Source: Spirochaetota bacterium | GTDB taxonomy: Bacteria > Spirochaetota > UBA4802 > UBA5550 | Assembly (NCBI GenBank): GCA_022704585.1 | Contig: JAKJGD010000046.1 | Location: 1 to 9,061, forward strand | Length of the DNA: 9,061 nucleotides | Reading direction: 5' to 3' | Shown: positions 1 to 5,305 of the stretch, piece after piece | Position numbering within the stretch: position 1 is the stretch's first letter | Layout of the letters: each line of letters starts with the position of its first letter | Program-made: the position numbers and the translations under genes | Notes under the pieces: model-generated | What the model saw: only the letters and a program-made list of their open reading frames with translations | Database searches by the model: none | Told to the model about the DNA's origin: nothing

Positions 1-434
1 ACGCCAACGCCACCATGGGGGCGTATTTTACCGGAGTGGCTCAGGCCGCGTACGACCTGGCCGTGAAGTACTCGACCGAGCGCGTGCAGGGGGGGAAGAG
101 GCTCTGCGACCACCAGTGGGTGCAGAAAAAGCTCTTCGACATGTTCGTGAAGGTAGAGACATCGCGCTCGTTCTCGCGAAGTGCAATGGTGTACAACATG
201 AACACCACGCCTCCAGACGTGAAGTACTCCATCACCTCGAAGGTCTACTGCACCCAGGCGGCCTTCGAGGTGGCGAGCGACGCCATACAGCTCTTTGGCG
301 GTTACGGCCTTTCGAGGGAGCTTCCGATCGAGAAGCTCTTCCGCGACGCGCGCGCGGGCCTCATCGAGGACGGCTCCAACGACTCCCTGGCCATCACCGC
401 GGGGAACATGATCGTGAAGGAGGCGATTGCGTAA
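1..434 (+). CDS. Acyl-CoA dehydrogenase, C-terminal part (5' end outside window)
   Basis: This is the C-terminal all-helical part of an acyl-CoA dehydrogenase, a flavoenzyme that oxidises an acyl-CoA to the enoyl-CoA and passes electrons to ETF. The reading frame is open from base 3 and ends in TAA at 432-434. Family landmarks are the ERVQGGKRL segment (usual form R-x-QFGK), then QLFGGYGLSRELPIEKLFRD, which matches the conserved FGGYGY-x-E-x-P-x-EK-x-x-RD block that contacts FAD and the dimer partner. The last helix reads LIEDGSND where most members have IYEGTNE, so Asp (codon 369-371) stands where the usual catalytic Glu lies. That may mean an altered substrate or a base placed elsewhere, as in isovaleryl-type enzymes. 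The stop overlaps the next start by one base (TAATG), so the two are translationally coupled. Substrate cannot be told from this fragment. Confidence 0.93.
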   Translation, partial: ANATMGAYFTGVAQAAYDLAVKYSTERVQGGKRLCDHQWVQKKLFDMFVKVETSRSFSRSAMVYNMNTTPPDVKYSITSKVYCTQAAFEVASDAIQLFGGYGLSRELPIEKLFRDARAGLIEDGSNDSLAITAGNMIVKEAIA

Positions 435-1678
435 TGGCGGACATATACATAATCGGCTCGGGCATGATCCGGTTCAACAAATACCCGGACCGTACCGTGC
501 AGGACATGGCCGAGGAGGCGATCAGCCTCGCGCTCGCGGACGCGGGCCTCGGCAAAGGGGACATGCAGGCGGCGTTCTTCTCGAACACCTTCTGGGGCAT
601 GTTCGACAGGCAGCACTCCATACGGGGACAGGTGGTGTTCCGCGGCATGGGGATTGACAGGATACCGGTCACCAACGTGGAGAACGCATGCGCCGGCGCC
701 TCCACGGCCCTGCACCTGGCCTACACGGGTGTGCGCGCCGGCATGTACGATGTCGCCATTGCAGTCGGCTCGGAGAAGATCACCAACCCGAACAAGGCCC
801 TCTCGCTGAGCGCGTACGCGGCGTGCATGGACGTTGGTAATTTCCAGAAGCACATTGCCATGATCATGGAAGTGGGGAAGACCTTTACGAACCTGAAAAT
901 ACCCGCGGGGGACGGCTCGAAGCCGGGCGAGGGGCGGAGCATCTTCATGGACGCCTACGCCATGGGCGCGCGCTGGCACATGAACAAGTTCGGCAGCACG
1001 CAGCGTCAGCTCGCGGTCGTCTGCTCCAAGAACCATTTCCACGGGAGCCTTAACCCGCTTTCGCAATACCAGCAGCTGATGACGGTCGAGGAGGTGCTGG
1101 CGGACAAGGAGGTTGCCTGGCCGCTCACGCGCGCCATGTGCGCGCCGGTCGGCGACGGCGCGGCCGCCTGCATCGTGTGCTCGGAGCGATTCTTGAAGAA
1201 GCTCACCGGTACGCGGCCGGTCCGGATCCGCGCGTCCGTGTGCGGCCAGGGAAGCGACCGTGATCTTGACGGAGAGGACATCGGCGAGCGCCTCTCGAAG
1301 CAGGCCTACTCCATGGCCGGCGTCGGCCCCGCCGACATCAGCTGTGCCGAGCTCCACGACGCGACCTCCTGGGGCGAGCTGCACCAGAGCGAGGTCATGG
1401 GCTTCTGTCCGATGGGCGAGGGCGGGCCCTACGCCGAGTCCGGCGCGACCAGGCTCGGCGGCGCGCGCCCCATCAATACCAGCGGCGGCTTGGAGTGCCG
1501 GGGGCACCCCATAGGCGCGTCCGGCCTGGCGCAGATCCACGAGCTTGCGCTCCAGCTCCGCGGCGAGGCCGGCACACGGCAGGTCGAGGGTGCGCGCATC
1601 GGGCTTGCGGAGAACGGAGGCGGCAACATCGGCGTGGAAGAGGCGGCGATGTGCGTTCATATACTGGAAAAGGTGTGA
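434..1678 (+). CDS. Thiolase-family protein, SCP2-type (414 aa)
   Basis: A full-length thiolase-fold protein. It probably acts on the 3-ketoacyl-CoA (or a related beta-hydroxy/keto thioester) made downstream of the neighbouring acyl-CoA dehydrogenase. The nucleophile Cys86 sits in NVENACAGAS. The glycine-rich GGLECRGHPIGASG block (351-364) carries the conserved His358. AELHDATSWGELHQSEVMGFCPMGEGG (from residue 305) is the SCP2-thiolase equivalent of the HDCF region, with His308. The final segment is ENGGGNIG, without the CxG cysteine of classical thiolases. Because HDCF has become HDAT, neither usual acid/base cysteine is present, so thiolysis itself is uncertain. A non-thiolytic ketosynthase- or aldolase-like role is possible; no DUF35 partner is seen in this window. 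The start at 434 is fixed by the TAATG overlap and the normal N-terminus IYIIGSGMIRF. Confidence 0.9.
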   Translation: MADIYIIGSGMIRFNKYPDRTVQDMAEEAISLALADAGLGKGDMQAAFFSNTFWGMFDRQHSIRGQVVFRGMGIDRIPVTNVENACAGASTALHLAYTGVRAGMYDVAIAVGSEKITNPNKALSLSAYAACMDVGNFQKHIAMIMEVGKTFTNLKIPAGDGSKPGEGRSIFMDAYAMGARWHMNKFGSTQRQLAVVCSKNHFHGSLNPLSQYQQLMTVEEVLADKEVAWPLTRAMCAPVGDGAAACIVCSERFLKKLTGTRPVRIRASVCGQGSDRDLDGEDIGERLSKQAYSMAGVGPADISCAELHDATSWGELHQSEVMGFCPMGEGGPYAESGATRLGGARPINTSGGLECRGHPIGASGLAQIHELALQLRGEAGTRQVEGARIGLAENGGGNIGVEEAAMCVHILEKV

Positions 1679-1722
1679 GAGGCCCCGTCTCCTGGAAGCA
1701 GAGGGGGCACGTTTTCGCGCCA

Positions 1723-1838
1723 GTCGTCGCGAGCGCAGCGAAGCGTGACTCGACTACGCCCGGCAACCAACTGGTCCCCGAGCATAGCCGAAGGGTGCTT
1801 CGTTGCCCACACACATGATGAAGGCTCCTCGCAATGAC
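1723..1838. repeat. Nested inverted-repeat element between thiolase and SDR genes
   Basis: The outer arms begin GTCGTCGCGAGCGCAGCG (1723-1740) and, read from the other strand at 1838 leftwards, GTCATTGCGAGGAGC. GCGAAGC (1738-1744) can also pair with GCTTCG near 1797. An inner imperfect pair, CTCGACTACGCCCGG (1749-1763) and CCGAGCATAGCCGAA (1778-1792), matches at 11 of 15 positions around a 14-base loop. The motifs resemble dispersed intergenic palindromes found in many GC-rich genomes (GTCATTGCGAGG..., CGAGCRTAGYCGAAGG). It fills most of the 228-base gap, holds no plausible gene, and could act as a transcript-end or processing structure. Copy number cannot be judged from one window. Confidence 0.6.
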
Positions 1839-1886
1839 AACTGAAGAGGATCCGCGTTTGTTGCAGGCCATCGGGCCATCGTGTTT

Positions 1887-1896
1887 AAGGTGGAGG
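1887..1896 (+). promoter_or_regulatory. Ribosome binding site of the SDR gene
   Basis: AAGGTGGAGG lies 10 bases before the ATG at 1907. It decides this start and shows that the gene can be translated independently of the thiolase gene upstream. I saw no convincing -35/-10 pair between the repeat element and this site. Confidence 0.65.
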
Positions 1897-1906
1897 TTGT
1901 ATACGT

Positions 1907-2719
1907 ATGGGAACCTACGATCTGGCGGGCAAATACGCGCTCGTCACCGGGGCGTCGTCCGGCATCGGGATGGAGATCGCGCGGTGCCTGGCCGCTGCAG
2001 GGGCGCACTGCGTGCTGCACGCGATACCGGGGGAGCGGGAACTGCTGCACGAGTGCGCCGCCGGGCTCGAACAGTCATACGGTGTGAAGACATGGTGCCT
2101 TTTCGGCGATTTTCGCGACGGGGAGGCGCCGGCCGAGCTCTACCGCGCCGCGTCAGGTCTCGTGCCGCGCATCGACGTGCTTGTCAACAACGCGGGCATG
2201 ATGGTCTATGGCAATTTTCACGAGGTTCCGCTGGAGAAGCACGCGGCGCTCGCGGCCGTGAACCTGTCCGCGTACATGTCGCTCATGCACTGCGCCCTCA
2301 CGGACATGATCGCTCGCGGCGAAGGCCGGATCCTCAACGTCTCCTCCGTGTCCGCCTTCCAGCCCTGCCCGCACCACGCGGTATACGGGAGCGCCAAGGC
2401 CTTCGTGCAGAACCTGTCCGAGGCCGTGTCGCAGGAGACGCGCGGTACCGGCGTGAAGGTCACCGCGCTCTGTCCCTCGTACACGGACACGCCGCTCCTC
2501 AGGGGGGAGGATTTCCCGCGCGAGCTCTGGTGGTACCGGATCAGCGGGCTCTCGGACCCGGCGTTCATCGCGCGGAAAGGCGTGGTCGCGCTCCGGAAGG
2601 GGAAGGTGGTCCTGATCCCGGGCATCAGGAACAAGATCATACATTCCCTCGTGCTGCGGCTCACGCCGCGGCGGCTCCTGGACGCGATTTCGTATTTCGT
2701 TCTCAGGGGGACTTCGTAA
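1907..2719 (+). CDS. Short-chain dehydrogenase/reductase (270 aa)
   Basis: A classical NAD(P)-dependent short-chain dehydrogenase/reductase with a Rossmann fold. The cofactor motif TGASSGIG is at residues 14-21, NNAG at 94-97, and the catalytic set is Asn119, Ser147, Tyr160 and Lys164 (YGSAK). The PSYTDTPLL segment after strand 6 is the usual substrate-loop region. No acidic residue sits in the expected NAD-selecting position after strand 2 (VLHAIPGER), so NADP preference is possible but not settled. Residues 225-270 are longer and more basic/hydrophobic than in minimal SDRs (IIHSLVLRLTPRRLLDAISYF), like the DltE/COG0300-type group that may touch membranes. Its position after an acyl-CoA dehydrogenase and a thiolase suggests keto- or hydroxyacyl/lipid oxidoreduction. 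That role is inferred from context only. Confidence 0.92.
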   Translation: MGTYDLAGKYALVTGASSGIGMEIARCLAAAGAHCVLHAIPGERELLHECAAGLEQSYGVKTWCLFGDFRDGEAPAELYRAASGLVPRIDVLVNNAGMMVYGNFHEVPLEKHAALAAVNLSAYMSLMHCALTDMIARGEGRILNVSSVSAFQPCPHHAVYGSAKAFVQNLSEAVSQETRGTGVKVTALCPSYTDTPLLRGEDFPRELWWYRISGLSDPAFIARKGVVALRKGKVVLIPGIRNKIIHSLVLRLTPRRLLDAISYFVLRGTS

Positions 2720-2940
2720 TAATTTACAGCGGATTGTATCATGAATATGCAATAAACGACTCGTGCACAACAATTTTTATATTATTCGTAGGCCAGGGAA
2801 TCACCGGATTTTTAATGAATTATTCGGTAACGGCATACGAGGTGCACAGCAGGCTCATCTGGGTGCTTTTCTTCGGGATAGCCATGCATATTTACCTTAA
2901 CTGGTCATGGATAAAAACAACATTCTTAAAAAAGAAATAA
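2720..2940 (+). pseudogene. DUF4405-like membrane protein fragment
   Basis: Right after the SDR stop, base composition turns AT-rich and another frame encodes two hydrophobic helices: TIFILFVGQGITGFLMNY and, after AYEVHSR, LIWVLFFGIAMHIYLNWSWI. It ends in FLKKK and TAA (2938-2940). The pattern of a TG-containing helix, a VH turn, then a helix ending in MH-x-x-LNW-x-WI is what I know from DUF4405-type small membrane proteins, whose histidines are proposed metal or haem ligands. No ATG with a ribosome site precedes the first helix. A TTG at 2734 would give 68 residues, and the in-frame ATG at 2815 cuts off helix one. I read it as an N-terminally truncated remnant. A short functional gene with an unusual start is the alternative. 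Confidence 0.5.
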
Positions 2941-3024
2941 TTACACTATGTTCCTGGGGATAACGTGGATGGGCAGCACTTAGTCGTATAATGTCAGTCT
3001 GCTTTTGCAGGCAGCCTGAAACAA

Positions 3025-3077
3025 AAAGGATGAAACATCGGGAAAATCATTCAGATTTTCACTTTGCTTCATCCTTT
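3025..3077 (-). terminator. Compound hairpin, probable terminator of the 35-aa gene
   Basis: The outer stem is AAAGGATGAA (3025-3034) with TTCATCCTTT (3068-3077). The inner stem is GAAAATC (3042-3048) with GATTTTC (3054-3060) around ATTCA. Read on the minus strand the outer stem runs straight into TTTTTGTTTC, a good U-tract, and it lies 29 bases past the stop of the 35-codon gene. On the plus strand the stem is followed by TATATTCTATAAT, so it might also stop transcripts arriving from the SDR side. Confidence 0.65.
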
Positions 3078-3105
3078 ATATTCTATAATGCACAGGATGG
3101 GACGC

Positions 3106-3213
3106 TTAAATCCACGCAAGCCGTTCCATGTAATTTTCCAGATCTACCCGGCTAAAGCTTCTCGATATTGAACAATCATCATTCAGACACATCTTAAACA
3201 GTTCCTTCTTCAT
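3106..3213 (-). CDS. Small protein of 35 aa with strong expression signals
   Basis: A short minus-strand gene, ATG at 3213 and TAA at 3106-3108. It starts MKKELFKMCLNDDCSISRSF and ends DLENYMERLAWI. Evidence that it is real comes from its surroundings: AGGAGGT seven bases before the ATG, a TTGACT-17-TATATT promoter about 40 bases upstream, and a terminator-like hairpin just after the stop. The peptide has no hydrophobic membrane stretch or signal peptide. It has two cysteines in CLNDDC (positions 9 and 14), roughly balanced charge, and a C-terminal half that could form an amphipathic helix. I do not recognise a family. Possible roles are a small regulatory or binding protein, a peptide precursor, a leader peptide, or a short expressed remnant. 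No modification enzyme or transporter sits next to it. Confidence 0.6.
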   Translation of the reverse strand: MKKELFKMCLNDDCSISRSFSRVDLENYMERLAWI

Positions 3214-3220
3214 TTTATTT

Positions 3221-3231
3221 ACCTCCTCTCC
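3221..3231 (-). promoter_or_regulatory. Strong Shine-Dalgarno of the 35-aa gene
   Basis: On the minus strand GGAGAGGAGGT is followed by seven bases (AAATAAA) and the ATG at 3213. AGGAGGT is a near-complete match to the anti-Shine-Dalgarno, the best in the window, and is the main reason to accept so short a gene. Confidence 0.75.
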
Positions 3232-3250
3232 AATTTTAAGAGATTAGGGT

Positions 3251-3279
3251 AATATAACCCGGAGCAGGGGAAGAGTCAA
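3251..3279 (-). promoter_or_regulatory. Sigma-70-type promoter for the 35-aa gene
   Basis: On the minus strand TTGACT (3274-3279) and TATATT (3251-3256) are separated by exactly 17 bases. Each hexamer matches consensus at five of six positions. Transcription would begin near 3244, giving a leader of about 30 bases that contains the ribosome binding site. No obvious operator palindrome overlaps it, so the sequence suggests constitutive or simply controlled expression. Confidence 0.65.
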
Positions 3280-3360
3280 CCGTGGCGCGTATGATTTTAT
3301 TTTTTATCGAGGAAGTCCGGACGGTTTCAAGCGTTTTACCTGTAATAAAATCAATTATTA

Positions 3361-3376
3361 GCCGGGATCACCCGGC
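3361..3376 (-). terminator. GC-rich hairpin downstream of the lipoprotein gene
   Basis: GCCGGG (3361-3366) pairs with CCCGGC (3371-3376) around a four-base loop. On the minus strand it is followed by TAATAATTGATTTTATT, a T-rich but interrupted tract. It lies about 195 bases past the stop of the minus-strand lipoprotein gene and before the promoter of the 35-aa gene, a sensible place to end the lipoprotein transcript. The broken T-run keeps confidence low. The rest of 3280-3570 holds only the nearby hairpin repeat and no gene that I can support. Confidence 0.4.
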
Positions 3377-3455
3377 TCGGGAAAACACACGACCGCAGAC
3401 CGGTGTATTATTTGTATTGAAGCTTGTCTTGAAATGCCCATAGCCGGCCCGCGTG

Positions 3456-3487
3456 CTTCGACAGGCTTTTCCTGAATCTCGTCGAAG
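3456..3487. repeat. CTTCGAC...GTCGAAG hairpin repeat
   Basis: CTTCGAC (3456-3462) and GTCGAAG (3481-3487) form a perfect seven-base stem, with an AGG/CCT pair just inside. CTTCGACAGG...GTCGAAGGG is typical of dispersed intergenic palindromes in GC-rich genomes and recalls the inner GAGCATAGCCGAAGGG arm of the element at 1723-1838. It lies between the lipoprotein stop and the hairpin at 3361 and may contribute to transcript 3'-end structure. Confidence 0.45.
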
Positions 3488-3570
3488 GGCCAGGCAACGG
3501 CAGCACGCTCAATGCCAATTGTTTTTATGGACCTTAAACGGAAGCGAGTGATTCATCCAGATAGCATGTT

Positions 3571-5007
3571 TCAGTATATCCGGAACTCTTTTTTTAACGT
3601 ACTGCCTGAATCCGGATTGGTCACTGTCACGTTCCACTTTCCTTTCCCTTTGCCGGTAATATCCAGCGTACAGGTGATGGTCGTGCTGTTAACAATGGTG
3701 ACGGATGTAGCGTTGATCGGGGTAAACGCCATCCTGGTTAACTGGACCGTGGCGCCGGTCTTGAAACGGGTCCCGCGAATGGTTACGTCTATCGGCGCGT
3801 AATTCGGGCCCTTATCCGGTTCAATGGAGAGTATCGTCGGCGCAATGGTATATACGCCGGTGGAGGGTATTGAATCGGCGAGGAACGCGGTCGGATCATA
3901 CGCATACGCCGTCAGAATCGTGGAATCGGTAATATTCACAACCGTACCGGTAGTGCCGCCTATGAACGGGTCCGATCCGTCGGTCGTGTACCTGATGAGT
4001 GCACCCGGTGTTGTCGAGGAAAGGGCCACCGCCACCGCAGACGTGTACGTGCCGGGCGCTGGAGTAAAAACGGGCGGCGCGACCTGGCCGGTATTGATTA
4101 GGTAGATCGCGGTAAGGAGCGGGCTGTCCGCCATGTCAGGATGGGATGCCACGGCTGTTACTGTCGAACCCGTGCTGATCATGAATGGAGCCAAGTATGG
4201 GCTGTAAGCGCCGCCGTCTATCGCGTACCGGATTGAGCTTCCGGGAGTCGGCGATGAGAGCGTCGCGAGAAAATTCATGCTGAATATCCCGGGCGGCGGA
4301 TCGATCTGCGGCATGTTTGCCTGTATGGTGTAGTCGGCCTGGACTATTAAAGAGTCAGTCGCCCCCGGACTGAAGGCCATTGCCCGGATCGACGATTCAT
4401 TATTGTCCGACACGGTAAATGGCCCTGTATACTGCGTGCCATTCAGGGGGCTCGGGTCGGTCCCGTCAGTGGTGTACATTATTGTCGCATGTAACTCCGC
4501 GCAATTCAAGGTGACGGCAAGGGGACCTTCATACGGGCCGGGCGCCGGATCAAACGTCGGATCAGGAGTCGTGCCGGAGGATTGCGTGGTGAAGTACCAT
4601 AATTTATCCGATGCGAATCTGGAGCCTCCGGTGTCCTTGAGGTCAGGCGTAATCAGGACGTTGTATTCCGTGAGGTAATCAAGCGGGAGCGTCGGTGTGA
4701 ACACGACGGTCCTGGGGTCGGGAAACGAGTATGCTCCGGATATGGGGTTGTAGAGACTGTCGGCCAGGATATACGAGTAAGAGGATACGGATGCTGCATC
4801 GATGTCCCTGCTGAACGTTGCCGTTATGGCGGACGATATGGCCACATGGTCCTCGCCGTCCGCGGGATTGAAGGAAACCAGCCCGGGGCCGGGGTCGGTA
4901 TTGACGAAGGAAAGCGGGGAATTTGCAGTTGAAACCAGGCCGTTACTGCAATTATTAAAAGCCATACTAATCAATATTAATATTAGTGGCAATTTGATTA
5001 TCTTCAT
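3571..5007 (-). CDS. Multidomain surface lipoprotein (Big_5, three chitobiase-C-like repeats, IPT/TIG), 478 aa
   Basis: A secreted, probably lipid-anchored surface protein. The N-terminus MKIIKLPLILILISMAFNNC is a lipoprotein signal with Cys20 as the anchor. FNNC departs from the usual L-A-G-C lipobox but fits the relaxed spirochaetal form. Residues 41-141 are a bacterial Ig-like (SbsA/Big_5) domain: VSFNPADGEDHVAISSAITATF through LWYFTT. Three chitobiase/hexosaminidase-C-like repeats follow at about 150-228, 234-305 and 311-388, with landmarks IMYTTDGTDPS, IRYAIDGGAYS and IRYTTDGSDPF. Residues 389-478 form an IPT/TIG domain (ILSIEPDKGP...VTIRGTRFKTGATV...WNVTVTNPDSG). No catalytic domain is present, so adhesion or structural display is likely. 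The start at 5007 is chosen over an in-frame ATG at 5034 because GGGAGA (5015-5020) lies seven bases upstream and the signal peptide begins there. Confidence 0.88.
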   Translation of the reverse strand: MKIIKLPLILILISMAFNNCSNGLVSTANSPLSFVNTDPGPGLVSFNPADGEDHVAISSAITATFSRDIDAASVSSYSYILADSLYNPISGAYSFPDPRTVVFTPTLPLDYLTEYNVLITPDLKDTGGSRFASDKLWYFTTQSSGTTPDPTFDPAPGPYEGPLAVTLNCAELHATIMYTTDGTDPSPLNGTQYTGPFTVSDNNESSIRAMAFSPGATDSLIVQADYTIQANMPQIDPPPGIFSMNFLATLSSPTPGSSIRYAIDGGAYSPYLAPFMISTGSTVTAVASHPDMADSPLLTAIYLINTGQVAPPVFTPAPGTYTSAVAVALSSTTPGALIRYTTDGSDPFIGGTTGTVVNITDSTILTAYAYDPTAFLADSIPSTGVYTIAPTILSIEPDKGPNYAPIDVTIRGTRFKTGATVQLTRMAFTPINATSVTIVNSTTITCTLDITGKGKGKWNVTVTNPDSGSTLKKEFRIY

Positions 5008-5305
5008 CTCATCATCTCCCGATATCACTATCAATTGCCATTCATAAGGGCCGTTACGGTATGATACTGATATCTATATAGTGATAATCACGTTCTATCT
5101 CCGCTTGAACAGGCTCTTGAAGATTCGGGTCTTCAAAATGTGTTAGAACAATATACGAGTATCAAGGGAGGAAAAAAATAAAAAGAATATGATCATGGAA
5201 TTTTTTTATGTTGTAGCAGTGTGCCTTGTACGTGTCTGGAAAACCGGACAGGCGGTCTTTATGAGTGGATGGTCTAAATGAGTTGAGAAAGTATCCGGAG
5301 CTGAA
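5008..5305. other. Intergenic region between chemoreceptor pseudogene and lipoprotein gene
   Basis: This AT-rich stretch of about 300 bases holds the upstream region of the minus-strand lipoprotein gene. Visible structures are a perfect 11-base palindrome GTGATAATCAC (5081-5091), a hairpin TTGAAGA/TCTTCAA (5117-5136) around TTCGGG, and a hairpin TGTCTGG-AAAA-CCGGACA (5233-5250) about 55 bases past the end of the chemoreceptor gene. The palindrome could be an operator for the lipoprotein promoter and the last hairpin a weak transcript end, but neither has a T-tract or a clear promoter next to it. I found no convincing gene. Confidence 0.4.

Noticed and set aside
302..1660. Long open frame on the minus strand opposite the thiolase gene (452 codons)
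   Set aside because: It is the antisense shadow of a GC-rich gene: arginine/alanine/histidine-rich, low-complexity composition, no recognisable motif, and fully covered by a well-supported thiolase-family gene.
2981..2992. Perfect TATAAT on the plus strand at 2987-2992 as a promoter
   Set aside because: The hexamer 17 bases upstream is CGTGGA, far from a -35 consensus, and no plus-strand gene follows.
3512..4678. Several plus-strand open frames of 90-96 codons opposite the lipoprotein gene
   Set aside because: They are shadows of the lipoprotein's repeats, valine/proline-rich without signals. The minus-strand frame has a signal peptide, lipobox and recognisable domains.
5189..5281. A 30-codon plus-strand frame starting MIMEFFYVVAVCLVRVW with GGGAGG upstream
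   Set aside because: The GGGAGG is 17 bases from the first ATG and 23 from the second, too far for normal initiation. There is no clear promoter and the frame is short, so support is much weaker than for the 35-codon gene.
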